Shown: positions 52,161 through 60,964, numbered from the stretch's first letter. The stretch: DNA of 64,000 nucleotides from Phycisphaerales bacterium (GCA_905339235.1 CAJPFG010000004.1:1-64000), one strand, 5' to 3'. Notes: generated by a model not told the origin, from the sequence alone. Program-made: numbers and translations.

Positions 52161-54992
52161 ATGCGAGCCGTGATGGCCGCGTGCTCGTACATGCTGGTTC
52201 TGGCCGCCGCACCGACACCCGGGGAGCGTCTGGATGCGTTGGCGCAGTTCGCGGGCCGGCTGCACCCGCTCGTCGTTCACTTCCCGATTGCACTGATTAT
52301 TCTGGCCGGGGCTCTCGAACTCCGGCGCACGTTGCGCCGCGACGCGGTCCCTTCGCGTACCGCGATGGCCTGCCTGCTGTTCGGCGCTATCGGGGCGGTC
52401 GTGGCCGCGGCCACCGGCTGGCTCAACGCCGCGATCGAGATCAACGCTCCCGACACGCTGGTGGTCGGTTCGCACCGGTGGCTGGGCATTATCGTTGCGG
52501 GACTGTCGGTGCTCGCCCTGGCCGCGGCAGCCGGCGCCCGTCGTGGAGCGTCGATCGGGTTCCTGGCCGCGTACCGCACCGCTCTCATCCTCACCGTGGG
52601 CGTGATCGCCGTGGGTGGGCACCTCGGCAACGTCATCGTGCGCGGTGACGAATACGTCACGCGTCCGCTGGCCGCCGCGCTCGGCCGCCCGGTACGCCAA
52701 CCGGCGGCCGTTGCGACGCCTGCCGGGGGGATCGACTTCTCGCGCGATATTCTCCCCATCTTCGATCGCCATTGTCTGGAATGTCACGGCCAAGCCAAGC
52801 ATCGCGGCGGTCTTCGGCTCGACTCGCGCGAAGGCATGCTCGAGGGAGGCGACAACGGACCCGCGCTCATTCCAGGCGACGCGGAAAACAGCCCCATTAT
52901 CCGGCGCGTGCTGGGCCGTGACGGCGAAGACCGGATGCCCCTCAACCGCGACCCGATTTCGCAGGGCCAGATCGAAGCGCTCAAGGCCTGGATTGCCGCG
53001 GGCGCGCCCTGGACCACGGGCGCCATCCATCACGACACTTCAAAGGACCCCGCGCACTGGTCGTACAAGCCGCCGAGGCGTCCCGGTCCGCCCGCCATCA
53101 ACCACCCCGCCCTCGCCCGCAACGACATCGACCGATTTGTGCTCGCGCGACTCGACAGGGAAGGATTGGAGTTCGCACCCGAGGCCGAGCGCGGCGTCCT
53201 GCTCCGCCGCGTTTCACTCGATCTCACCGGCCTGCCACCTTCGCCGGGAGACCTTGCGGCCTTTGCCGTGGATTCGTCCGCCGAGGCCTACGAGCGAGCC
53301 GTCGATCGCCTTCTCGCTTCTCCGGCGTACGGCGAGCGGTGGGCGTCCCGCTGGCTTGACCTAGCCCGCTACGCCGATTCGCGCGGCTACGAGAAGGACC
53401 AGACCTGGTCCATGTGGCCCTACCGCGACTGGGTCATCAACGCCCTCAACGCCGACATGCCCTTCGATCGCTTCACCATCGAGCAACTCGCGGGCGATCT
53501 CCTGCCCCGGGCCACGCAGGACCAACTCATCGCCACGGGGTTCCACCGCTGCTCGATGATCAACGAGGAGGGCGGCGTCGATCCCGAAGAAGCCCGCATC
53601 ACCGCCGTCGCCGACCGCGTAGACACCACGGCCACGGTGTGGCTCGGCACCACTCTGGCCTGCGCCCGCTGCCACGACCACAAGTTCGACCCCTTCACCA
53701 CACACGACTACTACTCGCTCTTTGCGTTCTTCAACAACTCACCCGGCGAGACCACGCAGGTCGGCGATGGCGAGACCCGCGTCATCAGCGAAACTCTTGC
53801 CCTCCCGCGTCCCGACGAGCAGGAACTCTCCGCCCGCGAGGGCGCGCTGAATGAGAAGTTGTCCGCCGCGGGCGAAAGCGATCCTCGCACCGCCGAATGG
53901 AGAGAGGCGCTCAAACTCATCCAGTCTCTGCAGGCCAACCCGCCCACCACCCAGGTCATGCGTGAACTCCCCACGCCGCGGGCCACGCACATCTTCGAAC
54001 GCGGCAACTTTCTCACACCCGGCGAGGCGGTCGCGCCTGCGGTCCCCGCCGCACTGGGCGCCCTGCCGGCCGGCCCCGCCGACCGCCTCGATCTGGCCCG
54101 CTGGCTCGTCTCCCGCGACAACCCGCTCACCGCGCGCGTCCACGTCAACCGCCTCTGGTCCGCCTACTTCGGGCGCGGCCTGGTCGAAACCGAGGAAGAC
54201 TTCGGCACCCGCGGCATGCCCCCCACCCATCCCGACCTCCTCGACTACCTCGCCGTCGAGTTCATGGAGCACGGCTGGAGCCAGAAGCACGTCCACCGCC
54301 TGATTGTCACCAGTGCCGCCTACCGCCAATCCTCCCGCGTCACGCCCGACCTCCTCGAACACGACCCGCATAACACGCTCCTCGCTCGCGGCCCGCGCAT
54401 CCGCCTCGAGGCTGAGATCATCCGTGACCAGGCGCTCGCCCTTGGCGGCATTCTCTCCACCACGCGCGGCGGCCCCAGCGTCATGCCCCCGCAGCCCCCG
54501 GGGATCTGGAGCCACGCCTACAGCGGCGAGCAGTGGAAGAACAGCGAGGGCGAAGACAGCCGCCGCCGCGCCGTGTACACCTTCTGGAAGCGAGCCTCGC
54601 CGTATCCGGCGTTCGTCGCGTTCGACGCCCCACAGCGTCAAGTCACGTGCACGCGCCGGTCCCGCACCAACACGCCCTTGCAGGCCCTCACCACCCTCAA
54701 CGACCCCGTCTTTATGGAGTGCGCTTCCGGTCTCGCGAAGCGCATCCTCGACCAGGTCGGCATGAACGACGACCATCGCATTGAGTTCGCGTTCCGGGCC
54801 TGCACCGCCCGCACCCCCCGCGCCGAGGAACGAGCGCGCCTGCTCGCCCTCCTCGACCAGCAGCGCTCAACATTTGCCGCCGCGCCGCAGGACGCCAAGA
54901 CTCTCACCGGCGAGGAGTCTCCCGAGCGCGCCGCGTGGGTGGTTGTCGCCAATGTCCTTCTCAACCTCGACGAGGTGCTCACGAAAGGTTAA
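52161..54992 (+). CDS. PSCyt1/DUF1549/DUF1553 exported protein
   Basis: 943 residues from the ATG at 52161. N-terminal DUF2231-like membrane part (RLHPLVVHFPIALIILAG and three more helices), then a cytochrome-c-like PSCyt1 domain with CLECHGQ (C205-H209), then DUF1549 (DRFVLARLDREGLEFAPEA, RWLDLARYADSRGYEKD) and DUF1553 (LARWLVSRDNPLTARVHVNRLWS, RRSRTNTPLQALTTLNDP). This planctomycete-specific architecture is usually followed by a DUF1501 gene, as here, 24 bases on. The pair is thought to act on sulphated polysaccharide or in electron transfer, but no reaction is proven. The start leaves only 32 bases to the divergent phosphatase gene. Confidence 0.92.
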   Translation: MRAVMAACSYMLVLAAAPTPGERLDALAQFAGRLHPLVVHFPIALIILAGALELRRTLRRDAVPSRTAMACLLFGAIGAVVAAATGWLNAAIEINAPDTLVVGSHRWLGIIVAGLSVLALAAAAGARRGASIGFLAAYRTALILTVGVIAVGGHLGNVIVRGDEYVTRPLAAALGRPVRQPAAVATPAGGIDFSRDILPIFDRHCLECHGQAKHRGGLRLDSREGMLEGGDNGPALIPGDAENSPIIRRVLGRDGEDRMPLNRDPISQGQIEALKAWIAAGAPWTTGAIHHDTSKDPAHWSYKPPRRPGPPAINHPALARNDIDRFVLARLDREGLEFAPEAERGVLLRRVSLDLTGLPPSPGDLAAFAVDSSAEAYERAVDRLLASPAYGERWASRWLDLARYADSRGYEKDQTWSMWPYRDWVINALNADMPFDRFTIEQLAGDLLPRATQDQLIATGFHRCSMINEEGGVDPEEARITAVADRVDTTATVWLGTTLACARCHDHKFDPFTTHDYYSLFAFFNNSPGETTQVGDGETRVISETLALPRPDEQELSAREGALNEKLSAAGESDPRTAEWREALKLIQSLQANPPTTQVMRELPTPRATHIFERGNFLTPGEAVAPAVPAALGALPAGPADRLDLARWLVSRDNPLTARVHVNRLWSAYFGRGLVETEEDFGTRGMPPTHPDLLDYLAVEFMEHGWSQKHVHRLIVTSAAYRQSSRVTPDLLEHDPHNTLLARGPRIRLEAEIIRDQALALGGILSTTRGGPSVMPPQPPGIWSHAYSGEQWKNSEGEDSRRRAVYTFWKRASPYPAFVAFDAPQRQVTCTRRSRTNTPLQALTTLNDPVFMECASGLAKRILDQVGMNDDHRIEFAFRACTARTPRAEERARLLALLDQQRSTFAAAPQDAKTLTGEESPERAAWVVVANVLLNLDEVLTKG

Positions 54993-55016
54993 CCCCCGCC
55001 GCCCGGGCGCATTCCT

Positions 55017-56477
55017 ATGGGATGCCACGAACCAAAGCCCCGCACCCCCGCCGATCTCCTCGCGATCACCCGCCGCGAGTTCTTCGCCCGCAGCGTCACG
55101 GGCGTCGGCGCGATCGCGCTGGCCTCGCTTCTCAACGAGAGCGCCGGCCGCGCCGCCCAGCCCGATTCCCCCATGCTCGAGCGCTCGCCGCACTTCGCGC
55201 CCAAGATCAAGCGCGTGGTCTTTCTCCACATGGCCGGCGCTCCCTCGCAACTCGACCTCTTCGACCCCAAGCCCCTGCTCACGGAACTTGACGGCCAGCC
55301 CTGCCCGGCCGACATCATCAAGGGCGAACGCTTCGCCTTCACCCGCGGAACGCCCAGGGTCTTGCGATCGCCCTTCACTTTCGCCCGCCACGGCCAGTGC
55401 GGGGCCGAGATAAGCGAACTTCTCCCGCACACCGCGAGCATCGCCGACGACCTCACCATCATTCGGTCGATGCGCACCGACCATTTCAACCACGCCCCGG
55501 CGCAACTCTTCGTCCACACCGGCAGCCAACTCGTCGGCCGCCCCAGCATGGGCTCATGGGTCACCTACGGACTGGGCAGCCGAAACCAGGATCTCCCCGG
55601 CTTTGTTGTTCTTACCAGCAACGGCAACCCCGACGGCGGGAACGCCCTGTGGTCCAGCGGGTTCCTTCCCACCGGCTACCAGGGTGTGCAGTTCCGTTCG
55701 CAGGGCGACCCCGTCCTGTACGTCTCCAACCCGCCCGGCGTTCGCGACTCTACACGCCGTCAGTCCCTCGACGCCCTGCGCGATCTCAACAGCATGAACC
55801 TCGCCGTCGCCGGCGATCCCGAGATCGCCACCCGCATCTCCCAGTACGAACTTGCCTACCGCATGCAGGCCAGCGTCCCCGAACTCATGGACATCGCGAG
55901 TGAACCGCCCGACGTTCACGCGATGTACGGCACCACGCCCGGCCAGACCTCATTCGCCAACAACTGCCTCCTCGCGCGTCGGCTGCTCGAACGCGGCGTC
56001 CGCTTCGTACAACTCTACCACTGGGGCTGGGACAGTCATGGCACCGGCGCCGGCGACGACATCGTCCACAGTCTGCCGCAGCGCTGCAGGGAGTGCGACC
56101 AGCCCACCGCCGCGCTCGTGAAAGACCTTAAGCAACGCGGCCTGCTCGACGACACGCTGGTCATCTGGGGCGGCGAGTTCGGCCGGACGCCGCTCAACGA
56201 AGCCCGCAACGGCAGCACCTTCCTGGGCCGCGACCACCACCCCCATGCGTTCACCATGTGGATGGCGGGCGGGGGCCTCAAGCACGGCCTCACCTATGGC
56301 CAGACCGACGAACTCGGCTATCGGGTAGCCAGAGACGCCGTGCACGTGCACGATTTGCAGGCAACGATTTTGCACCTGCTGGGTCTGGACCACAAGAAAC
56401 TGACCTACCGCTTCCAGGGCCGCGACTTCCGGTTGACGGATGTGCACGGCGAGGTGGTGCGCGGGATTCTGGCGTGA
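55017..56477 (+). CDS. DUF1501 Tat-exported sulfatase-like protein
   Basis: 486 residues. Twin-arginine signal [24 protein letters not shown], then the DUF1501 core: [58 protein letters not shown] and WGGEFGRTP ... [15 protein letters not shown]. The fold is related to alkaline phosphatase/sulfatase and the last motif supplies metal ligands. It follows the PSD1 gene in the same direction, the usual planctomycete pairing. Whether it is a sulfatase in fact is inferred from fold only; the formylglycine CxPxR motif of type I sulfatases is absent. Confidence 0.93.
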   Translation: MGCHEPKPRTPADLLAITRREFFARSVTGVGAIALASLLNESAGRAAQPDSPMLERSPHFAPKIKRVVFLHMAGAPSQLDLFDPKPLLTELDGQPCPADIIKGERFAFTRGTPRVLRSPFTFARHGQCGAEISELLPHTASIADDLTIIRSMRTDHFNHAPAQLFVHTGSQLVGRPSMGSWVTYGLGSRNQDLPGFVVLTSNGNPDGGNALWSSGFLPTGYQGVQFRSQGDPVLYVSNPPGVRDSTRRQSLDALRDLNSMNLAVAGDPEIATRISQYELAYRMQASVPELMDIASEPPDVHAMYGTTPGQTSFANNCLLARRLLERGVRFVQLYHWGWDSHGTGAGDDIVHSLPQRCRECDQPTAALVKDLKQRGLLDDTLVIWGGEFGRTPLNEARNGSTFLGRDHHPHAFTMWMAGGGLKHGLTYGQTDELGYRVARDAVHVHDLQATILHLLGLDHKKLTYRFQGRDFRLTDVHGEVVRGILA

Positions 56478-56522
56478 TGTCATCGGCGAGAGGTGCCTGG
56501 TGCGGCGGGTTTCCGTACCGCA

Positions 56523-56756
56523 TCACGCCCCCGCCTGCGACACCCACGCCCGCACCACGCCTTTGAGCGCCGCTCGCCTCTTGGGGGTGCTCGTTCCGTC
56601 GAACGCGATCGCGGCCCGGTCGTTCAACAGCCACTTGAACAGCCCCGCGTGATCCGCGATCTTCACCGAGCCCGTGTTGTCCCTTGCCTTCGCACCCCGG
56701 TGCACCTGACTCCTGTTTGATGCCGAAGTGGGCTTGACGTGAGACTTCTGTCGCAT
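56523..56756 (-). CDS. possible small gene or fragment
   Basis: 77-residue frame whose last 45 residues (LFKWLLNDRAAIAFDGTSTP and RAALKGVVRAWVSQAGA) look like folded coding sequence, while the first 30 are low in hydrophobic content. No clear ribosome-binding site. The N-terminal part overlaps the plus-strand promoter at 56734. It could be the C-terminal piece of a decayed gene. Confidence 0.35.
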   Translation of the reverse strand: MRQKSHVKPTSASNRSQVHRGAKARDNTGSVKIADHAGLFKWLLNDRAAIAFDGTSTPKRRAALKGVVRAWVSQAGA

Positions 56757-56762
56757 TATGCT
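56734..56762 (+). promoter_or_regulatory. near-consensus promoter
   Basis: TTGACG, 17 bases, TATGCT. Start point predicted near 56769, followed by AAGGAG (56783-56788) and the ATG at 56796. It drives the broken small gene and possibly the NTF2/TetR pair behind it. Confidence 0.7.
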
Positions 56763-56795
56763 ACTTAAGTCCTGCTTCCACGAAGGAGTCCTCGA

Positions 56796-56965
56796 ATGTC
56801 CAGCGCTGTCGAGATCGTCCCTGCACTTCCCGGGCGGTGCTCGAAGAGGCTTCGCGACGCGGTGTTGAACGAGTCCGCCTGTTGCAGGAGGCGATCAACA
56901 CGACTTCGCTCTCGGGCCGTTCAATCCGCCGCGGGGGGGTATGGCTGCCGTCGATTCTGAACTAG
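56796..56965 (+). pseudogene. frameshifted small gene
   Basis: The ATG with an ideal AAGGAG site opens MSSAVEIVPALPG, then the coding look moves to the next frame: AVLEEASRRGVERVRLLQEA and INTTSLSGRSIRRGGVWLPS to a TAG at 56963. One G missing from the CCCGGGCGG tract near 56830 would restore a 56-residue protein. A seven-G tract at 56932-56938 is another weak spot. I do not recognise the product. It may be a true frameshift or a sequencing error. Confidence 0.5.
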
Positions 56966-56997
56966 GCATGATAAGGAACTCAACGAAGGGATGAACC

Positions 56998-57420
56998 ATG
57001 GGACTGACGCGGGAACAGATGGACTGGAAGATTGACGAGCACTTCGGATTCGAGGCCGCGGACAACATCGAGGGCGTCGTCGCGACGCTTTCGCCGGACG
57101 CGGTCCATGACATCGTGGGCTACCCCACGGGGCCAACACGGGGTCGGGAAAGCGCGAGGCCGTTCTACACCCGGATGTTCGCGGACCTGTCCGAAGGCAG
57201 GGCGACCGTCTTGAAGCGTCTGTACGGCGACAACTTCCTGGTGGACGAGTCGATGTGGGAGGGGAGAGCACCGGGACGGCCGTTCGGGCTGGAGGGGCGA
57301 AATCGCCCGCTGAAGTTCAGGCTACTGCACGTGATCGAGTTCAGCGGGGAAGGGCAGATCCAGCGGGAACAGGTATGGATCGACATGGCCGCGATCCTGC
57401 AGCAACTGCCTCAGGAGTAG
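56998..57420 (+). CDS. NTF2-fold (SnoaL-like) protein
   Basis: 140 residues. The sequence ADNIEGVVATLSPDAVHDIVGYPTG and the strands VLKRLYGDNFLVDESMWEG and FRLLHVIEFSGEGQIQREQVWID form the cone-shaped NTF2 fold. Members act as small hydrolases, isomerases or ligand binders; the pocket residues here (His, Asp) are compatible with a small-molecule ligand but no reaction is assignable. It is followed after two bases by a TetR regulator, suggesting that the regulator controls it. Confidence 0.8.
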   Translation: MGLTREQMDWKIDEHFGFEAADNIEGVVATLSPDAVHDIVGYPTGPTRGRESARPFYTRMFADLSEGRATVLKRLYGDNFLVDESMWEGRAPGRPFGLEGRNRPLKFRLLHVIEFSGEGQIQREQVWIDMAAILQQLPQE

Positions 57421-57422
57421 CC

Positions 57423-58046
57423 ATGGCGAAGCACCGGGAATCGGGGCGTCCCAACCAGCGGCATCGGACGCGCAAGGACCTGCTCTCGGCGGCGGCGCGG
57501 CTGCTGAAGGAGAGGGAGGGCACGCCGAGCATGGACGATGTGGCCGCGGCGGCGATGGTTTCTCGGGCGACGGCGTACCGGTACTTTCCGACGATCGAAT
57601 CGCTGCTGGTAGAGGCTCCGCTCGACGGGGCGGTGCCGGGACCGGAGGACGTATTCGCGGACGACGCGACGCAGGACCCCGCGGCGCGCGTGGACAGGGC
57701 CGAGGCGGCGCTGCACGACATGTGCTATCGCAACGCCGCGCAGTTGCGGGTGATGCTCGCGGCATCGCTGGAGCGCGCGGCGGGCGGCGCCGCGGAAGGG
57801 GTTCCTGTGCGGCAGAATCGGCGTACATCGCTGATCAAGGCGGCGCTGGAGCCGGCCCGGGCACGATTCAGCGACGGCGCGTACGAGAAACTGTGCGCGG
57901 CGCTGGCGCTGGTTTTCGGTACCGAGTCCATGATCGTGTGCACGGACGTGCTGGGTGTGGACTCGAAGCACGCGAGAAAGGTCAAGAGTTGGGCGGTCCG
58001 GACGTTGGTGCAGGCCGCGCTGGAGGATTCGCGGGCGCGGCGTTGA
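57423..58046 (+). CDS. TetR/AcrR-type regulator
   Basis: 207 residues. Helix-turn-helix RKDLLSAAARLLKEREGTPSMDDVAAAAMVSRATAYRYFPTIESL (seen as MVSRATAYRYFP), then a C-terminal ligand domain with an arginine/alanine-rich helix set. It starts two bases after the NTF2-fold gene. Ligand unknown. The next gene is convergent, eight bases away. Confidence 0.87.
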   Translation: MAKHRESGRPNQRHRTRKDLLSAAARLLKEREGTPSMDDVAAAAMVSRATAYRYFPTIESLLVEAPLDGAVPGPEDVFADDATQDPAARVDRAEAALHDMCYRNAAQLRVMLAASLERAAGGAAEGVPVRQNRRTSLIKAALEPARARFSDGAYEKLCAALALVFGTESMIVCTDVLGVDSKHARKVKSWAVRTLVQAALEDSRARR

Positions 58047-58053
58047 GTCTGGG

Positions 58054-58401
58054 TTACTCCTCGAGGAACGACTTCAGGCGCGCGAGGGCGTGGTCCCATT
58101 GGCGGGAGATGTCGTCCAGGGCGCGGCGTGCTGCTTCGAGCGGCGCGGGATCGAGTTCGAAGAGGGTCTCCCGCCCGTGCCGCACGCCGCGGACCATCCC
58201 CGCGTTCTCAAGCACACGAAGGTGCTTGGTGATGGCCTGGCGGGTGAGAGAGGAGCCCTTGGTGAGGCGGGCGATGGATTGCGGCGCGCCCTGGCCCAGA
58301 GTGGTCAGCAGCGAAAGCCGCGTCCGGTCGCCGAGGGCGGCGAAGACGGGCGCGGTGTGCTGCGGCGTCCGGAGTGATGTCCTATGGCGTCGTCGTGGCA
58401 T
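58054..58401 (-). CDS. ArsR-type regulator paired with SRPBCC gene
   Basis: 115 residues. Winged helix VFAALGDRTRLSLLTTLGQGAPQSIARLTKGSSLTRQAITKHLRVLENAGMV with the closing wing GRETLFELDPAPLEAARRAL. There is no cysteine metal site, so it belongs to the SdpR-like branch that responds to other signals. It overlaps the end of the SRPBCC gene by 20 bases and is translated from the same transcript. A likely operator lies before that gene. Confidence 0.87.
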   Translation of the reverse strand: MPRRRHRTSLRTPQHTAPVFAALGDRTRLSLLTTLGQGAPQSIARLTKGSSLTRQAITKHLRVLENAGMVRGVRHGRETLFELDPAPLEAARRALDDISRQWDHALARLKSFLEE

Positions 58402-58840
58402 GGTTCTGGATATTCCTGACCTGCTCGGTCCAGCCGCCGCTATTCATGCGGAAGGCCTCGTCGCGGCGGTGGGCGGGGATGGCGCTGAATCCCGACTCGG
58501 TCACCGTGAGGAGTGTCCCCAGCGCCGAGGGCTCGAGTCGGAACTCGACCAGCGTGGGCTTTTCGCCCGAGTAGTCGGCTTTCGAGTCCACGGCGTTGGG
58601 ATGCCAGGTGTAGGAGAAGAGTCGCTCCGGCTCCATTCTCTGAACAACGACCTCCATGACCAGGTGCTCGTACCCCGGGTACGTGATTCGCCCGCGCGTG
58701 GTCTTTCCTGGAGCGAAGGGCGACTCGAGGCTCACGCGGAACCACGTGCCGAACTCCCTGTGGTCGGTGAGGGCGCGCCAGACGCGGGCCGGCGGGGCTT
58801 TGATGTCGATGCTCTTCACGATGGAATCGGGCGTGTTCAT
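58382..58840 (-). CDS. SRPBCC/AHA1-like protein
   Basis: 152 residues from the ATG at 58840 with AGGAGG seven bases upstream. START-like fold: SIDIKAPPARVWRALTDHREFGTWFRVSLE, then a long beta sheet and closing helix NSGGWTEQVRNIQNHA. Family members bind hydrophobic ligands and, in bacteria, are often co-transcribed with an ArsR repressor, as here. Function unknown. The ribosome-binding site lies inside the operator-like repeat. Confidence 0.85.
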   Translation of the reverse strand: MNTPDSIVKSIDIKAPPARVWRALTDHREFGTWFRVSLESPFAPGKTTRGRITYPGYEHLVMEVVVQRMEPERLFSYTWHPNAVDSKADYSGEKPTLVEFRLEPSALGTLLTVTESGFSAIPAHRRDEAFRMNSGGWTEQVRNIQNHATTTP

Positions 58841-58841
58841 G

Positions 58842-58859
58842 TGCAACCTCCTGGTTGCA
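58842..58859 (-). promoter_or_regulatory. ArsR-type operator overlapping the ribosome-binding site
   Basis: TGCAACC-AGGA-GGTTGCA, seven-base arms, reading toward the SRPBCC start. The AGGAGG site spans the loop and the right arm. A TAATAT -10-like box ends on the repeat. In ArsR/SRPBCC pairs such TGCAACC repeats commonly serve as the repressor's binding site. Confidence 0.65.
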
Positions 58860-58945
58860 TATTAGGCTCGTCTCAGGCTCGTCGCTCCCGCCCGGCAGGC
58901 CCGACGCCGGGAGCCCCGCCCCCCGTTCGCGTCGCCGACGCATGG

Positions 58946-59413
58946 TTACGGCGCGTCGGGGTTTTCCGGCTCGACCAGATGCGCCAACTGCAAAAGCGAT
59001 TCCTGCCATCCCAGATAGCACATCTCTGGCGGGATCACGCCCGGGACGCCCTCCTGCACGATGGTGGCGTCGGTCCCGCAGGAAACTCTCCGCAGGGTGA
59101 CCGTGGTCAGCATCTCGCCGGGTAGGTTGGGGTCTTCGAACTTGTCGGTGTACTTGAGCCGTTCGTTCGGAACGAGCTCGACGTAGGTGCCGCCGAAGGC
59201 GTGGCTGTTGCCGGTGGTGAAGTTCTTAAACGACATGCGGTACGAACCGCCGGCGCGAGGGTCGGATTCGTGCACCGTGCCCGTGTACCCGTACGGCGGG
59301 AGCCACTTGGCCATCGCGGCGGGGTCGATGAACGCCCGGTACACCCGTTCGGCGGGCGCACGGAGCACGCGGTGAAGTCGGATTGTGTTTGTCGCGGATG
59401 TGGGAGTTGCCAT
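58946..59413 (-). CDS. SRPBCC-family protein
   Basis: 155 residues. START-like fold with IRLHRVLRAPAERVYRAFIDPAAMAKWLPPYGYTG and GTYVELVPNERLKYTDKFED, ending in the helix LGWQESLLQLAHLVE. Relative of the Hsp90-activator AHA1 C-terminal domain used in bacteria as a ligand-binding module. GGAGA lies a few bases before the ATG. It is separated from the SRPBCC/ArsR pair downstream by about 100 bases and could be a paralogue of it. Confidence 0.87.
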   Translation of the reverse strand: MATPTSATNTIRLHRVLRAPAERVYRAFIDPAAMAKWLPPYGYTGTVHESDPRAGGSYRMSFKNFTTGNSHAFGGTYVELVPNERLKYTDKFEDPNLPGEMLTTVTLRRVSCGTDATIVQEGVPGVIPPEMCYLGWQESLLQLAHLVEPENPDAP

Positions 59414-59493
59414 TGAGTGAATCTCCTATCGAGATTGAGGATGAGACTGGCGAGGACGCCGCGGCCGGCGGCACGTCGCGCGGTGAACAGGTT

Positions 59494-59937
59494 CTACTTG
59501 GCCCCGTCGAGCACACCCACCATCCAGCCCATGCCGAACCGGTCGGTCAGCATGCCGAAGCGGGGCGACCAGAAGGTCTTGTTCAGCGGCATGGTCACCT
59601 TGCCCCCTTCGGACAGCGCGGCGAATGCGCGATCAACCTCAGCCGCGGTCGGCAGGCTCAGCGAAAGCGAGAAGCCGCCGAAGTTGCAGGCTTCGCCGCA
59701 CCCATCGGATGCCATCAGCGTGGTATCGCCGACGCGAAACGAGGAGTGCATGACCTTGTTCTCGAAACCGGGCGCCAGTTGCCCGGAGGGGACGGGCTGA
59801 GGGCTGTCCTTGAACTTCAGGACCATGTCAACCTGCGCGCCGATGGCCTTGCGATAGAAGTCCAGGGCCTCTTCGCAGCGGCCGCCGAAGAACAGGTAAG
59901 ACTGAACGAGAGCCGGGGACGGGGTTCCGGTGGTCAT
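59494..59937 (-). CDS. VOC-fold (PhnB-like) protein
   Basis: 147 residues. The start SYLFFGGRCEEALDFYRKAIGAQVDMVLKF and the end NKTFWSPRFGMLTDRFGMGWMVGVL match PhnB-type glyoxalase-fold proteins (3-demethylubiquinone-9 3-methyltransferase-like label in databases), whose own reaction is unclear. The ATG overlaps the stop of the TetR gene before it (ATGA), so both are made from one transcript. Metal ligands of true glyoxalases are incomplete here. Confidence 0.87.
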   Translation of the reverse strand: MTTGTPSPALVQSYLFFGGRCEEALDFYRKAIGAQVDMVLKFKDSPQPVPSGQLAPGFENKVMHSSFRVGDTTLMASDGCGEACNFGGFSLSLSLPTAAEVDRAFAALSEGGKVTMPLNKTFWSPRFGMLTDRFGMGWMVGVLDGAK

Positions 59938-60563
59938 GAATGCGTTCCTTCCGAGTTTGGGATGGTGAGGAGCATTTCTACGTACCGCCGCAGGTGCCCG
60001 ATGCATTCCGCGGCGACTTTGGGGCCGTGTTTGGCTTTCGCGAGTACAAACGATCCCTGGAGCACCGCTTGGGTGAACAGGGCGAGGCTTTGCGGGTCCC
60101 ATTCGGCGTCGGAGGCGTACTTCTCCTTGGCCAGCGCAATGTCGCGCGCGACCTCGGCCGCGTGCGCGGAGATGTGCCGCTCGCACGCCCGCCGGATGGC
60201 GGGATGCGAGTCGTAGGTCTCCTGGACCATGGTTCCGAGAAGGCAGGTGTATCGCGCTAGATCGCCTTGAAGGATGGCCGCGCGAAAACCGAGATAGCCC
60301 AAGACCCGGTCCCGGGGGTCGGCCGGGGCGTGGTAAGGGGCGGCGCTGAAGAGCGACTCGGCCATCTCGGCGAAGTGATCGGCGGCGGCGAGGGCCAGAT
60401 CCTCCTTGCTTTCGAAGTGGTGGAAGAAACTGCCCTTGGTGAGCCCCGCGGCCTCGCAGATGTCGTCCACCGTGGTCGCGGCGTATCCGTTCTCCCGGAT
60501 CAGCCCCATGGCGGCGTCGAGGATGCGGGTTCGCGAGTCGCGTTGGGCTCTTGGGCGTGACAT
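59934..60563 (-). CDS. TetR/AcrR-type regulator
   Basis: 209 residues. Helix-turn-helix RTRILDAAMGLIRENGYAATTVDDICEAAGLTKGSFFHHFESKED (seen as GLTKGSFFHHFESKED), followed by a ligand domain with CLLGTMVQETYDSHPAIRRAC. First gene of a two-gene unit with the VOC protein. It has a textbook promoter with an inverted repeat in its spacer, so it most likely represses itself. The predicted leader is only about ten bases, with no ribosome-binding site. Confidence 0.88.
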   Translation of the reverse strand: MSRPRAQRDSRTRILDAAMGLIRENGYAATTVDDICEAAGLTKGSFFHHFESKEDLALAAADHFAEMAESLFSAAPYHAPADPRDRVLGYLGFRAAILQGDLARYTCLLGTMVQETYDSHPAIRRACERHISAHAAEVARDIALAKEKYASDAEWDPQSLALFTQAVLQGSFVLAKAKHGPKVAAECIGHLRRYVEMLLTIPNSEGTHS

Positions 60564-60579
60564 ACCAGTCAGTACGGCG

Positions 60580-60608
60580 ACTATACCACATGGTACGCCC
60601 GGTGTCAA
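60580..60608 (-). promoter_or_regulatory. consensus promoter with embedded operator
   Basis: Reading leftwards: TTGACA (60608-60603), a 17-base spacer and TATAGT (60585-60580). The inverted repeat TACCA-TG-TGGTA (60584-60595) lies between the boxes. Predicted start point 60573, ten bases from the tetR ATG. Confidence 0.8.
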
Positions 60609-60758
60609 CTTCTTTCGGCTCCCTGAACGGGCAACCAAGGAGTCGAATCGCGCGAGAGCGACGCTGAACCGGCCGCCGCAACGCGGGCTTGACGACTTAC
60701 TCCATACGCGGCTGCCGGCCAACGAACCGCGATCCGGACGTGAATTCGGGCTCAGGTT

Positions 60759-60964
60759 CGTGGCCGATCTCTCGTAGTCAGCGCCGACTCGGCACGCCAT
60801 GTAGAAGGACGCGAAGAGCATCACGACGAAATGGGGCACCAGGCGCACGGCGATGCGCAGGACAACATCGCGAGGAAGATGCAGAGAGTGAGGTAGCGAT
60901 CCAGGAAAGAAAGCCGGCCGGCCCGGCGTGGCGGGCATGGGGCTATCGGGAGGTATTCGGTCAT
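60759..60964 (-). pseudogene. acr3: remnant of Acr3 arsenite efflux pump
   Basis: Starts at an ATG 15 bases after the arsM stop. The first 34 codons read MTEYLPIAPC ... RLSFLDRYLTLCIFLAML, the N-terminus of Acr3. At 60863 the reading shifts by one base into VLRIAVRLVPHFVVMLFAS and RVGADYERSAT, a segment that in intact Acr3 lies some 200 residues later. Sequence after 60759 no longer matches. So the gene has lost its middle and end. Acr3 is the bile-acid-transporter-fold permease that expels arsenite; without it the operon relies on methylation or on a pump elsewhere. Confidence 0.75.
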
